DNA of 64,000 nt from Hemileia vastatrix (lineage: Eukaryota > Basidiomycota > Pucciniomycetes > Pucciniales > Zaghouaniaceae), in the NCBI GenBank assembly GCA_030280995.1, contig JASXTE010000014.1, positions 9,092,656 through 9,156,655 on the forward strand, given 5' to 3'. How positions within the stretch are numbered: position 1 is the first letter of the stretch; the number at the start of each line of letters is the position of its first letter. The notes below the pieces were generated by a model. The model was given only the letters and a program-made list of their open reading frames with translations, searched no databases and had not been told where the DNA came from. Below are positions 10,984-24,789 of this stretch, piece by piece. Both the position numbers and the translations under genes were made by a program.

Positions 10984-11790
10984 TGTTGGTGGTACTATTG
11001 GTCTAGAAGGTAAAGCTTGAGGTCCTACAAGGGTTTAGATGGGTTTAATGGGCTCTCAACAATTTGGTACGTATTTCTTATAACTTTTGATTGTTCTACT
11101 CAGTTAATAAGAGGTTTGTTACAATATTATTGTAGATTATAGATTAGATTACATTGTTGTAAATACTAATATAATAAAATATAGTAATAGAGGTTTTAAA
11201 TAATATGTAGTAAAATATGTTTGGTAAGTAAGGAATGAATGAAAAGTACAAAAAGAGAGGGCCTTTTATAGGAAAAGATGTGAGAAATTAAGACACAGAG
11301 TTAACACCACCTGATACAAGGGTGTGAGAAAATAAAAATAAATGAAGAGTGTATGTGAAATAATAAAAGATATACTAAATAATGCGTAAATAAAGGTATC
11401 ATTTTATTTGAAATAAAACTTAAGATCCCTTGGACCATCACATTTAGTACAAAATATTTGATTTAAAATGTTGATTTCAACAAAATCTAAATTACTTAAT
11501 TAAGGAATTTGAAAATTTTCTTCCTTTTATAATTTTTATATTTTTTTAATACTATTTTTATTTCCTCTCATCTGTATTATTGAGCACGGTGTTAGAGATT
11601 AAAAATGTGTGTGACAATCACTTATTTTTATTAATTATTTAAATTACTTATTGTACATAGCTAGTTAGTTGTAAGTAATACATAAGTAGGTAGTAAATAA
11701 TAAATTATTGATAAGGATTTAAAAGGTGTGGCTACATCTCAGTAAGATAATTAATTATTTTACTGGATAAGTCTAGTAGCCTGGATGACA
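10984..11790 (-). repeat. 5' LTR of R2 (family A, 807 bp)
   Basis: Plus strand begins TGTTGGTGG and ends CCTGGATGACA. The landmark GAGCACGGTGTTAGAG near 11582 and the GGAAAAG/TATAG block near 11266 are shared with the E4 and E5 LTRs. It interrupts the gag of R3, which resumes at 11791. Confidence 0.75.
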
Positions 11791-14700
11791 TTAATGTTGT
11801 ATGAATCTGTCTTACTGGACAATCACTATTATACTTGGAAAGAGTGGAAAAAATTGATTGAAAATCAATTTGGTGGTTTCAAGTTCAGGTTTTCCAAGTG
11901 GAGATTATATGAAAATGGTAAATATGCATCCTCATCCCCTGAAAACCTATTGTTTTCCTTATGAAAATTACAAAAATTCTTAGAGCCATGGATTCTAAAA
12001 TGGATTATGATGTTTGGAGAGATAAGATTCTCTACAAATTACCAAATTCTCTGAGAGATTGGATTGTGGCAACGACTGAGCATGTGAGAGAAAATTCTTC
12101 CTTTATTAATATCTGTAATGAAGTACTACTAAATCATAGATATGAACCAAGGAATTATCCTGTTAAATCTTATCATGACCATCAAAAGCCTTCCACAAAA
12201 CTTGCAGACAAAACTGGTAGACCTTCTGCGCCAGTTTCATCAAAGAAATATGCAAAAAATACTTGTTTTGAATGTAACAACCCATGGCGGAAAGGACATA
12301 GTTGTGACAAGCAAATTCATCTTTTTGAAAAAACTGAGGAATCTTAAAATACTCAAGCTGATCTTGATGATTCCTCTAGTGACTGTAAACAATATCTCTT
12401 ATAACCATCAGTCTTCTCAGGAAGTTCTAGTTTTAGAAAACGATATATATAATATTTAGATAATTGGTCTGATAATTGTGATATTTCCTTGTCTTCTGTA
12501 GAAAATGCTTAAGTAATTAAAGATATAACTGACAGTTCCATATTTATATCACTTTTAAGAGCACCAGTTATCATAAATGGTAAAAATGTTGAGGTTATTC
12601 TTGACTCTGGTGCTTGAGTAAGTGTAGTGCCTGAGAAAGCACTGGCTTCTGTGGATAAGGATTATTAAGGCAAATTATAACCTATATCATCTGAAAAATG
12701 GAGAGGATATGGTTCTGTTTTATGTCCAATTGGTAAATACAAAACCACTGTATTCTTTAAAAATAATTTTGGTTTTGTTAGAGCTATTTGTGAACTTTTT
12801 GTGATGAAAAATTACAATTTAAGCAATTGGTTCATCATGGGAAATGACATTTCAACCATGTTTGGCATTAAATTGGATCCTGTAAAAAATTTTTTTACCT
12901 TGGGCATGAATGGGAAAATAAAATTTGAAATTTCTTCTACTAAAAAGCATTCTGCACCCTTATTAAAATCTTGTCATTCTTTGATCCAATGTAAAGGCAG
13001 AAAAACTGAGGAAATGGATATATTACTGCCTGAAATTGAAACAGCTTCATTTGGTAATCAATTAACTGATACTCAAAAAGATTCAATAGTAGCCTTAATC
13101 ACATCTTTCTTAATGGCTTTTGCTCATGGTTCCCATGTGTTAGTATTGGTTAAAGATGAAATGAAAATTTCTTTATCTTGAAATTTAGATGAAATTCCTC
13201 CTAGCCTAAAGAAAAAAATTTACCCTGCTTCTCCCACAAAGAGAAATGATATAGAAGATAATATCTCAACTTTACTATGTATGAAGATTATTTAAAAAGT
13301 AGATGTTACACCCAAATACCTTGTCATTTCTCCAGTTTTAATCTCTTATGAGAAGGATAAAGCTAGACTTTGTGGAGATTATAGAGCTTTGAATACTTAT
13401 ACTGTGGATAATATTTACCCCTCACCCAGAATTAACTCTATACATTCTACCTTGCAAGGTGAAAAATTCATAAGCTTACTGGATGGGAATAAGGGTTATC
13501 ATCAAATACCTGTTGCGAATTCTTCCCAAATTTTTTTGCTAATTTCTACTCATATGGGAATTTACAAATATGTTAGGATGCCTTTTGGCCCTAAAAATTC
13601 CCCCTTAGTATTCCAAAAAGTAATGGATAATACATTTCACCAGGAAATAATTGAAGGATGCTTAATGGTTTATATTGATGACACCATAGTTTTTTAAAAA
13701 CTTTTGATGAACATATCCAACACTTAAATAGAGTCTTTTAGAAAATGGATGAAATTAACATGACTTTATCCTTAAAAAAGTGTAAATTTTGGTTTCAATC
13801 CTTAAAAGTCCTAGGTCATGTAGTTTCTGGCTTACAAATCTGGGTTGACAAAGGAAAAGTTGCTGCTATCCAAAATGTGTCAGCACCAACTTCTGTAAAT
13901 GAAATACAGAGTTTCTTGATAAAGGTGTGGCTACTATAGACAATATAAAAAAATTATAAAGTCTTAGCCTTACCACATACCAAACTAACAAGAAAAGATG
14001 TGCCTTATATATGGAATGAGGATACTCAAAAAGCTTTTGATACATTAAAAAGTGTTTAATGTCAGAACCAATCCTTGCCCTTCCAGATTTTAATAAGCCT
14101 TTTGTTCTTTATACAGATGCAAGTTTTATTGGACTTGGAGCTGCTCTGCATCAAAAACAAATTATTAATGAAAACGTTTAAGAAGTAGTAATTTTTTATA
14201 TTTCAAGAACCTTAAGAGAAAGTGAATTGAAGTATGGCGCCACTCAATTAGAGTGCCTAGCAGTTGTGTGGGCATAAGAAAAGCTTCATTATTCCTTCGA
14301 TTATCAAAAGTATGAATTAGTTACTGATTTCAGTGCTGTGAAATCCCTCCTAAAGTTGAAAAAACCAAATCGACATATGTTTAGATGGCAACTAGCTGTT
14401 CAAGAATACAGAGGTAGGATGAATATTATTCACAGGGCTGAAAATGTACATTCTAATGTTGATATGTTGTCCAGATTACCTCTTCCAATTAATGTATCCA
14501 ATTCAGCCTATGTACCTGAAGATGATACAGTACATATACATGGTATATACATTGTTGATATGGAAGAGGAACTGTTACAATTAGTTCTGGATTCAGATGA
14601 AAATTATTCTGATTTAAATAAATTTATTACAATCTTGAATGATCCAAAGAATGCTTCTATTCAAGCATTGATAAAAACTCTTCCTCCAAAGTACCAGAGT

Positions 14701-16108
14701 GCTTTGAGTAAGGGAAATTTTTCAATTGAAGATGGTTATATTTATTACAGGAGAAAACTGACCAATGTCATTGTTATTCCTCCTTCGATGAAAGAAACAA
14801 TTTTAAAATTTTTCATGATGACACATTAGCAGGAAATTTTTTCTTGAGAAAACCATTATCAGAATTAAAAACACTGCTTGGTGGGCTAATAGGTCTGAAG
14901 ACACTAAATTATATGTTGAATCATGTGATTCTTGTCAAAAATCTAAAAAAACTGACAGATAAAAGAGCAGGATTGTTATAACAAATTGAAGCACCTGATG
15001 CTCCTTGGAAAATCATTAGCATGGATTTTGTCACTGGTCTTCCTGTAGCAGATAAAGACAGTTATAACTCTTGTTAAGTAATAGTGGATAGGTTCACCAA
15101 GATGTGAAAATTTATTCCCACCCACAAAGATGTGCCCACAAAAGAACTAGCTTTCTTATGGTGTACTTACATGTTTAATTTTGTTGGATTTCCTAAAACC
15201 ATTATCTCTGATAGATACCCAAAATTTACATCAGAATTTTGGACATCTTTGATGGATATTTGTGGCTGTGAGTTTAAATTGTCTACAGCTCACCACCCTC
15301 AGACTGATGGTCTAGCTGATAGAATGATTCAAACTCTGGAATATATGATTAGAAGGTATTGTGCCTTTGGATTGGAATATAAAGAGAATGACAGATTTAC
15401 TCATGACTGTGTTCCTCTATTACCAGGTCTTGAATTTTCTTATAATAGCACTGTTTATTCTGTCACAGAGAAAAAGCCTTTTAACCTTTGGTTAGGTTAT
15501 GTACCAAATACTCATGCTCATATTCTAAATAATAAATTACCTAAATTGGAACTAAACCCTGGTGTAAAATCTTTTATTCAAATTTAACAGCTATGCAGAA
15601 AACATGCTCAAATCTTTATTGATAAAGCATTTGAATATGAAAAGAAAATATAGGATAAATACCATAAAGAATACACATTTAACAAGGGTGATGAAGTGCT
15701 TATATCTACTGTCCATCTCAATATACAAGGCAATAACAAAATAAAAGATCCTTTTGTGGACCATTTGTTGTTAAAAGAATGGTTGGAGATAATGCAGTAG
15801 AAGTTGTATTGTATTCTCCTTATGATAGAAAACACCCTGCTTTCCCCATTTCCTTGCTTAAACCTTATACTTCCAACAGTGACTTATTACACAAAAGAAG
15901 GGTAAGACCTAAGAAAAACCCTCAGGAAGTCACAGAAACTTCAGAAATTGATGAAACTCTCAATGATAGAATTATCACTTCTGAAAGAGGTATTGAATAT
16001 TTATTGAGATATAAGAACAAGTCATCTGAACATGATGCAGGGATACATGAAAAAGAAATTTCAAATCTTCCTATTCTGTCAAAAAATTATAAAAGGAAAA
16101 AATTTTAG
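11791..16108 (+). pseudogene. gag-pol remnant of element R3 (5'-truncated, family D)
   Basis: Starts inside gag (LYESVLLD) and runs to the end of pol. Blocks in order are: capsid (KLPNSLRDWIVATTEH), knuckle CFECNNPWRKGHSC at about 12267-12308, protease DSGA followed by a stop at about 12603-12617, RT with YIDD at about 13672-13683, RNase H (YTDASFIGLGAALHQKQ, 14112), integrase (CDSCQKS near 14930; SDRYPKFTSEFW with the second catalytic Asp near 15210; HHPQTDGLADRM where the catalytic Glu is now Asp), and a chromodomain-like C-terminus (ILNDRIITSERG...). Many stops and frameshifts make it non-functional. Confidence 0.85.
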
Positions 16109-16141
16109 AATTTTTTTATTGTTTTTTTTAAAGTGAGTAAG

Positions 16142-17215
16142 TGTCAGCCAGGCTATCTCAGGAGCACAGTAATTTATATAATAAATTAATGAAATTATGC
16201 AAGGGAATAACATTATGTAGTTTAAATAAATTATCTTATTAAATAATAAAATTATAAATATTTTATGAATAAATGAAATAATTACTACATTTTATTTTAT
16301 TATTAAATAAGTTTTATTACATAATAAAATATTATATTCTATAAAACCATGCCGCATTACTATGTATTTAATATTTCTAAAAAAATTAGTTAATTTAATT
16401 ATGATATTATAAGCTTAATTATAAGTAACTTAAAATGGAATTAAAAATAAATTAATATAACTTAGATATTAAATCCAACTAATCATATAATATTATCCAT
16501 AAATATTTGGTGATTTTTTGACCCTTAAATGTGTCAGTAAATTACCAAATAACTTAAAAATCATATTTTATATAATAATCTTAAATTTGCACATTAAATT
16601 AGTTATTAAACTACTAAGATAGTTTAAATAATTAATTAAATTCTCTGGATAACTGAATAAATTTGATTCAATAAATCATTGGTGTGAAAATAATTTTATT
16701 TGTCTTAATTAAACCCTTTTCATCTTATTATAATATTTGTTTAGGATATATTTTCTCATAGTTCTCATGGTCTCATCCTCATTTAGTTACTCATTATATT
16801 AATTAATTGTTTGGGACTTTATGATGGGAAAATTATTCACTTATTTACGGGTTTAATTGTTGTTTCATTTTTTTTCCTCAAAGTGTATGTTTTAATTAAA
16901 TTCCTTTGATCTTTGTATTTCTCATGCTATTTCTTTTGTATATACATTGAAAGTGCCTCAGAAGTATCCTTGCCTATAAAAGGATCTTGTAATTCCTCTT
17001 TGTTGACTATCACTTACATCACACATTTTATAAAACTTAAATTACATTGTTTTTTTATTCTTATTATCATTATATAGTTCTAATATTAATATTCAATAAT
17101 AAATCTATGGTTGCTCTAAGTTTATTAATAATAAATTTTGATTTCCGTGCAGGAAAGAAATTTTTTACATAAAATTTAAAATCTTTTACCAATAAATTCA
17201 AACTCACTGTTGTAG
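16142..17215 (+). repeat. 3' LTR of R3 (family D, about 1.07 kb)
   Basis: Begins TGTCAGCCAGGC right after a purine run (AAAGTGAGTAAG) that is the likely polypurine tract. The end at about 17215 is set by comparison with R4: the shared stretch ...CTCACTGTTGT is where similarity and the R4 leader meet. A TATAAAA lies at about 16975. The exact terminus is uncertain. Confidence 0.65.
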
Positions 17216-17379
17216 TTCTCATAAATTTCTGTTGTACTTTCCTATATTGGTTTAATTATTTTATTACTTTTTTATTGATTTCCCATTTTTTTATTACCCT
17301 TTAGTTCTTCCTTTTCCTCTATTCCCTTTTTTTCTTCTTTCCTTCCTTCTTCTAGACAATCCTCTGACAATATTACAAT
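17216..17379. other. Junction between R3 LTR and R4
   Basis: Pyrimidine-rich sequence with no gene. It includes a short inverted repeat TCTGACAAT...ATTGTCAGA at about 17362-17385, at the edge of recognisable R4 gag. Confidence 0.3.
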
Positions 17380-19850
17380 TGTCAGACCGATTATCTAAAT
17401 TTTGGATATTGCTTTCTAAAACTAGAACTTCTTGAGAAGAATCATGGTCTTAGGAGATATTGATATTAAAGTCACTTGAGGAATTATCAAGATCAGCTTG
17501 AGTATTTTATGATTCCTCATTATGTTCAACAAGATGATGTTTCTTGTCACAAATATGTCCTTTTTGCCTAGGTTTGTTACATTTAAAACAATTTTTAGTT
17601 TTATATTTCTTTGGTACAACAGGGGCAGAAGGTCTACCAGTTTTATCTGCAAGTTTTGTGGAAGGATTTTGTTGTTCATGATAAGATATAACAGGATAGT
17701 TCCTTGGTTCATATCTATGATTTAGTAGGACTTCATTACAGATATTAATAAAGAAGAATTCTCTCTCACATTTCCAGTCCTTGCCTCAATCCAATCCCTC
17801 AGAGAATTTGGTAATTTGTAGAGAATTTTATCTCTCCAAACATCATAATCAATTTTAGGATCAATGGCTCTAAGAAGTTTTGTAATTTTCATAAGGAATA
17901 AAATAGGTTTTTCAGGGGAGGAGGACATATATCTAGAATTCTCATATAATCTCTGCTTGGAGAGCCTAAATTTGGAACCACCAAATTGATTTTACATCAA
18001 TGTCTTCCATTATGTTTATTGTCCATTAAGACAGATTCATACCACATTAAAGCTATAATGAAAAATGAAGAAATTATTTTAGAAACAATTTCTTCATCTG
18101 GTAATTTATAAGAGTTTTTTAGATTATCAATTCTCTGAACAAAGTTTTGCCAGTCAGATGAAAAGTCACCATCAAAAGTGAGATATTGATCCAGTTTGGG
18201 CCAATTCTTCTGGCTAGTGGGATGGTCTATCGTTTGATTTGCATTATTAAACATTAATAATTCTTGAAATTTAGACAGGTGTTCAGAAATTTCATTATTT
18301 ACAGAAACAGCTGGTTTATGACCATTAAAGATTTTAAAGACTCATTGTCAGTTTTTTTAATGGTTGAAGTATGTGGAAGGAAAGAGCTGCTTTGTTCAGG
18401 TCCCTTTACTTTATTTTTATGCAACTTATGGGCAGCATATTCATGTACAACATAATGATTGACAGCAAGTCTGAGAATTTTTCCTGTAGGCCAGACAAAG
18501 GATTTGTTATCCTTGAAATTTCAGACATCTGTCCAATTATTTTTGCAAGGGATAAAACATTTCTGTTCTCAAAAACTGTGTATTTGGTACTCAAAGCTTA
18601 GAAATCATTTTTCAGATTTTTCAACTCATTGTTTAGAGACTTAATTTCATTTTTCAATGAATAATTCTTTTCAATAAGGGGTTTTCATTCACTCAAAGTT
18701 CTATGCAGATGAATATTTTTATCTGAGATAGATCTATGATCACTTCTCATTTATTTTTTTGCCTAAGAACAATATTCTAAGTTTCTTTGATTTTAAAATA
18801 GGCTGTCTCTCACACAGAAGAGCTCATTTTACAAGGTAAGTGCAAATTATTAAATCTATCACTCTCATGTACTAATACATCTCACAAATTTTTGTCTTTT
18901 AAAAAATTAAAATCAAGTGTATCTTTCAATATATCCTCAGAAGTTTTCTTAAGCAAGGTATAGACTTCAAGTGAAACAGAATCTTTTTTAATTGCAAGAG
19001 AAGGATTGATTAAAGAAGTAGAAGTTAAATATAAAGGTTCATCAAATGATAATTTTCAAATTACATCATTAGGGCTACTCATTAAAGGAAGTTGTCCCTT
19101 TATGGTTTTAACTTTTTATTAACCATGATCCACAATAATACCTGTGGGAGAAGATTTGTTATTATACATAACAACATGCTTATCAAACAAATTACTTACC
19201 ATGGAAAGGGAGGAAATTTCCCCTGTGCCTTCTTTCTTCTGCCTCCCTGATAAGGATGGGCCTGAGAAAATTAATGGTAGGTTTGTGTCCTGGATGGGCC
19301 AGGGTGTTGAGCTGCTGGCTGCTGAACATTGTGTTGGTAATGGCTCATCAGGTAGTCCCATTTCCACCTTTTCACTTGTAGAGTTTTTTGACTTTGAGTG
19401 AAAGAGCTGGGTGCCTGATGGGGCTGAGGCTGAGGCTGAGGCTGAGAAGCTGGGAAAGGAGGAGTTTGAACCTGCTTGTGATTTTAGATCCCTGAATCTG
19501 TTTCCAGAGTGTGTCTACTCTTGACTTGTACTTCATGCTTTCTGCTTTCATTTCTTTTATATTTCTCAAATGATTGTTTATTTGTTGCATCAGAGGGATC
19601 ATTTTTATTTTTATACCCTTTAGAGGATTTTCCTGATTGATCTGAGGCTTTAATTCTTTCAGAGTAGTTTGGTGAGGGGGGTTTTCCACTTCTGCATATA
19701 TATCTATGTCTTGAGGAGTATGAATATTTTTTTAGCTGAAGAAAACTTGTAATTTAATTTTGATGCACCTATAGATAAATTATCAACATCCACATCAGTT
19801 TTTTCATCTACATGAAAATTACCCATGCTGTTTGTCAAACTACTGGACAT
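17380..19850 (-). pseudogene. gag remnant of element R4 (family D)
   Basis: An ATG at 19850 (MSSSLTNSMGN) opens a gag related to R3. Downstream come a coiled-coil region, capsid blocks (QKNWPKLDQYLTFDGDFSSD, KLPDEEIVSK, KLPNSLRDWIEARTG), basic linker and a knuckle with decayed ligands (about 17590-17540). The reading stops near 17380 without protease or pol. In-frame stops are frequent. An alternative-frame ORF A remnant is visible at 19690-19370. Confidence 0.7.
19119..19740 (-). pseudogene. ORF A remnant in R4
   Basis: Alternative frame with DIDIYAEVENPPHQ, PLMQQINNHLRNIKEMKAES, KYKSRVDTLWKQ, and KWKWDYLMSHYQ at about 19365. It aligns block by block with ORF A of E4 (VEMEEVEILV, PLSQQIKNLSTHIKELK, KVRVDALEE, KWQWDWLNTQW) although the nucleotide sequences have diverged. 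The gag frame over the same bases ends SMVSN at a conserved GTAAGT (about 19198). Confidence 0.45.
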
Positions 19851-20710
19851 GATACTGTGAATAAAAAATCAAATGGTTTTAATGATTTAAATATATATTT
19901 ACAATCAAAAAATAATCAAATTATTTGTTAAAGAAAAATTTAAAATTTTATTCAAAAAAAATTTAATTAATTAACAATAAAAATGTAATACAAAAAATAT
20001 TTAATTACAAATTATATTATTAAGAAATAAAAATAATTATTAAGGGACCAACAAAAAAGGTTTTATAAGTTAACCAAAATAATTAATACCAAAAATATAT
20101 CTTGGTAATATTGGGACTAAGTACTGAGTACTATTATGGTCAACCAATAAATCAAATATATAATTTTAATAAAATTAGTTTAATAATTTATTTAAAAAGA
20201 TTTTTAATGATCCTTGAGGACTAAGAATATGACTCTTTTATTGTCAACTAGGAAAAAAAAATTTAAAAATTAATGATCACTTACACTTAGTGATTCAGCA
20301 ATTAAGCAAAAAACGCTGTTATTGCAATAAAGATTTAATAATATATTTGAGAGGTGCAAAGGTTTAATTACTATAATTATCAAGAAATCACTTTAAAATA
20401 TATATACTTTAATATATTATGAAACCAAAAAGATCAAACACAATTTTGAAACACAGTAACGGCAAAAATTATCATTTTGCGCTATGTGGTCTGTGCATTA
20501 TGATGTTTGTTGAAAAAAGGTCATTGTCGTTCAGAAAGGTCCTAGAATGTCGGCAGGTTGTCTAGAAGAAGGTGAATAAGATGAGTATGATGGAATGGAG
20601 GACAATGAAGTAATAAATAGAGAGTAACTAAAGGGTGAGACAAATGTAATTGATAGAACTAAAAATATTTAAATCAAAATAATAGAAATGCAACAACAAA
20701 TTATAAGAAT
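19851..20710 (-). other. 5' leader of R4
   Basis: AT-rich, with two degenerate copies of the family leader repeat (element strand TTGAC.ATAA...TTAGTCC) at about 20105-20150 and 20210-20255. No gene seen. Confidence 0.4.
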
Positions 20711-21595
20711 TGACACAACAGTGAGGTTCTAGTTTATTTGTGAAAATTTATTTAAGTAAGTAAATTCTTCTCTGGGCAGCTTACAATTTTATTACTAATA
20801 AACTTAATGCAACCTTAGATTACTTATTGAATATTTAGATTAGATTTGTAATACTAATAAAAAAATAATAACATATTATAAGTAATTAAAAGTTTTGTAT
20901 TGTAAGTGATGATCTACAAAGAGGAATTTCAAGCCCCTTTTATACGCAAGGATACCTCTGAGGTGCTTCAAATATATATACAAGAGTAATAGTAATGTGA
21001 AACAAAAGATTAAAGGAAATTAATTAAAACATACAATGTAAAAGGAAAAAATGAAACAAAAAAAAACCCCTGAATATATAAATATCTTTAACATATTAAA
21101 GTTTCAAAACAAGTAATTATCATAATGAATAACTAACTAAATATGAGACCATGAGATCTTTGAGAAAAAACATCCTAAACAAGTATTATAATGAGATGTA
21201 AAGGTTTTAATTAAAACAAATAGAATTATTTTCATGCCAAAATTTATGTAAACAATTTAATTCAGTTATAAAGAGAAATTGATTAATTTTTTTAAATACT
21301 TTCAGTAATTAATTTAATTGAAACAAATAATAAATTTAATTGTAACTTAATTAAAGTAAGAATTTAATATTAATATATTAAATATGTGTTTTAATTTATT
21401 TAGTAATTTTACTGACACAGTTAAGGGTCAAAAAAGCGCTTAATATTTATGGATAATATTTTATGATGAGTTGGATTTAATATTGAAATGATATTAATTT
21501 ATTTGTAATTACATTATAAGTTAAATATAATTAAGCTTGTAATATCATAATTAATTTAATTAATTTTTTAGAAATATTAAATACATACACCATGG
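20711..21595 (-). repeat. Truncated 5' LTR of R4 (family D)
   Basis: Plus strand begins TGACACAACAGTGAGG. Inverted similarity to the R3 LTR runs through the TATA-like region (CCTTTTATACG at about 20936) to the AAATATTAAATACAT block near 21590. The last about 215 bp present in R3 are missing. R3 and R4 thus form an imperfect inverted pair. Confidence 0.6.
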
Positions 21596-24500
21596 GAAAT
21601 ATAGGGGTGAATTGCTAGCAATCCCCTCTCCTGAAATTTAGAGTGTCCCTTAATTATGCCACGTTTATGAATACTTTATAAACATAAGTAAATTAGAGTT
21701 AGATTTACATTTACTCTCAGATTGGTCTGAAAATGAACCTCAACTGATCTCAAGTTATGCATAAGTTGATCAACTATAACAATGATTTTATCCTTCATTC
21801 AGCACACATTGAGCACACATTGATCCAACATAAGCTTTTGAATATACAATATTTTTATCAATTTAGAGGAAGAAAATTATTCTTTAAAATACCTAATCAT
21901 TACTTTGCATTCAAAAGATAAACCATAAAATTATGAAAGTAAATTTAATTTACAATAATAATATCTTTTACTACATAATTGTAACAATAAATAAATTTAG
22001 CAAATTTTTTTATCACAAATATTAATAACTATAGGAATTAAAGTAACTAATGCCATTCCTATTTTCAAAATTTAAAAATATTATAGTCACTTCTCACTTC
22101 TAATCTGTTAATTCTTTGCAAAACTAAATTTTGTATAATTTTTTAAATTTTACCAAAAATATAAGACCTACAGGCTATTGAAAATAAAATCTTCAGTTAC
22201 TCAACTAAAAGAAATATTTATATTTAAATAAAAATAAAAATAGTCCTTAAAGTGTATAACATGAAAGGTTTTTATGGAAATTAATATGCAAGTTTTCCTT
22301 TTTAAATATTTAATGCTTATATAAATCACTTTCCCAAGTTTTGGTATGAGTACATGTGAAATAGTAACAGCATTTAAAAGTGGAAACCAATATAATGACA
22401 AAAATATTTACAAAATTTATTTCAATTTAATATTTATCTGTAAAGAATTTTGAAAGTAATATTTTATTCATCTTCTTAAGGATCTCTTCCTCCTCCTCTA
22501 CCCATCTACTTTTTAATAGGGGGTCTCAAACTTGAACAAATATGCCTGGTGGATTTAATTTGAAAACCACCACATAAACACACCATGAAACATGGCTGAT
22601 TTGGTACATGAGATTATAAACATGGGGTCAAATATGTCCTACTTTAGTGAAAATTTTACAACCACAGCACAGGCAACCAATCTAAAGATCCTCCTAATTC
22701 ACCACACATCACATCTTTCCCAACCCACTTTTTTGATACAAATTTTTACACATGGTGCCCCAGTAAATTTTGAGCTTTTCATTACTTTCTTTATCAACAA
22801 TTCCTGAACAAATTTATATCCTCAAAACTCAGTCATCATGCCAAGAACACTACAAAATTGTCAACACAACCCTTTTAAATCCTTTTTTCATGCTCTCAAA
22901 ATGATAAAGTTGCATGTACTTTCCACTTGGTTTTGTTTTATTTTTGCATATTAAATTTTATTTTGAATTTTCACTGAAAGCATAATTTTTCCCTTCCTGA
23001 TTCATTTTGGTTAATCATCTCAACATGAAGTTGGATATTTCAGAAATTGCATAATTTTTCATTCTTTCTGTTTTTCAATGATCCCTCATATCCTTTTATT
23101 CATCTTCTCTCACTTCCTTAACTCTTCTTCTATTTTTTTTATCCATCACTTCCTGAACTTTTATCTGGTCCTTTTACATCTTTGAAGACATCTCATCAGG
23201 TAAGTCATCCTCCCACAATCTTTTTTTCAATTTTAACTGAAGTTCTTTTTCTGAATTTGTTTTTGTTTTGTTTTTTCTATTTCTTTTTTTGTTTTCTCAA
23301 ATCACATTTCTACTTTTAAGAAGGTTCTACAGAAGCCTAGCTCTCATATCCACCAAGCAACATCTGATTTGGCTCACTGGTTAATGAGATATTTATTATT
23401 TACTTGGCTCAAACTTCCATCAACTTTATTTTAATCTTCTCAAGTAGGTCTTACTCTGGAACAAATATAATACTTATAAATAACATAGGTAGCTAAAATA
23501 GATCTTTTTAGACCATTGATAATACCTGACTTTAATTTTTATAACCCTTTTTTGATTTTCTTTTAAGTCAAAAATAAAAGGTCAGAAATAGGATTGGGGT
23601 TTTTTAAATAATATATACTTTTTTAGGAAGAATCTCAAGAATCATTTATTCTATTTCCAGAAAATGGTGTTGAATTTGGTCTAGTGGTTGCTGAGATAAC
23701 TTCTTCCAAAGTTGAATCTTGTTTCATAGACTAATTTACATTTTTTAAGTTCAATGTTGCATAATATGCATATAGGGCTTATGCAATCTATTTCAAATAA
23801 TACTTCAGGCTTTTGGCTCTGATTTGATCAGCTAAATATCAGTTTTGGATGAGTCCTTCCTATTTTTTAATTTTTTCATGAGGATGAATATTAACATTTG
23901 ATGAATTTTAGCTCATTCAAATCTCACATTATTTTGATTACAGGTTCTCTATAGGCATGAATTTCACTTCCAGAAAGCATAATCAATTTTGGCTCAGAAA
24001 TTTCTGAGATATCTACTTTTAAAGTTGAGTCATTTTATGTAAACTAATTTAATTTTTTGAATTTTGATATTCTGTAATATGCATGTTTTTTCTGATACTT
24101 TTCATTGTACCACTCCCAAGGTATGTCAATTCCTCAACTGTTTTTTATCATTTGTTTCCTCAATTTTTCTTCTTTATAAATCATTTTTTTCCCTGATTTG
24201 TTGATGTTTTGGATTTTTTTCAGGAGATGGTATCATCAAATCTATTTGGATCTCTTCTCAGCATAATCATCAATCAAAAATCCAAGAGATAATCATCCAA
24301 CTACCAAGGAAACTCCTGGTTTGATATCTTGTAAAAAATTTTCTCATTTTTTTGGAATCTTGTGAAGCACTTACTCATTTTTGTTTTTCATTCCAGATCA
24401 ACCAAAGTCTGATAAACCAGGTAAGTAAAGCAAGGGGGAAGGGCCCTATTTATAGTAAATCTTTAGGGAGGGGTTCCAAATAGGGTAATTAGAAGATTTT

Positions 24501-24780
24501 CCATTTTTTTTTATTTCATAAATTTTTAAATTATCAATTATTAAATATACTCAATCAAATAAAATGTTGGTGCAATTGAGCCTTGCTGCTGTATAAATTT
24601 GTTCATTTAATTATTTATTTGTATTGAATGGATGAATTGTCAATAAATTGCTTGTCATATGATTTTTTTGGCTTTGGTCACATCTGAAATCATTAGCAGG
24701 TGGAATTGTGAATCCCATTACTTTTACTTGGCTGATTATATTTTTTTATTGATTTATATAAGAATTTATGAAATTAAAAT
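21596..24780. other. Gene-poor AT-rich intergenic DNA
   Basis: I see no convincing gene. The plus strand is pyrimidine-rich from about 22450 to 24400, with many short open frames but no recognisable protein. Two CAGGTAAGT-like donor strings occur (about 23197 and 24418) without supporting coding exons. An old duplication is listed separately. Confidence 0.4.
23665..24095 (+). repeat. Degenerate duplication, about 310-bp spacing
   Basis: The stretch at about 23687-23775 (TGAGATAACTTCTTCC... to AATATGCAT) recurs at about 24005-24087 (TGAGATATCTACTTTT... to AATATGCAT). By eye, clearly related with many substitutions. Origin unknown. Confidence 0.4.
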
Positions 24781-24789
24781 GAAAATTCG

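Noticed and set aside
22592..22807. 71-aa plus-strand gene
   Set aside because: No similarity recognised, no splice or promoter context, and similar short frames are common in this AT-rich stretch.
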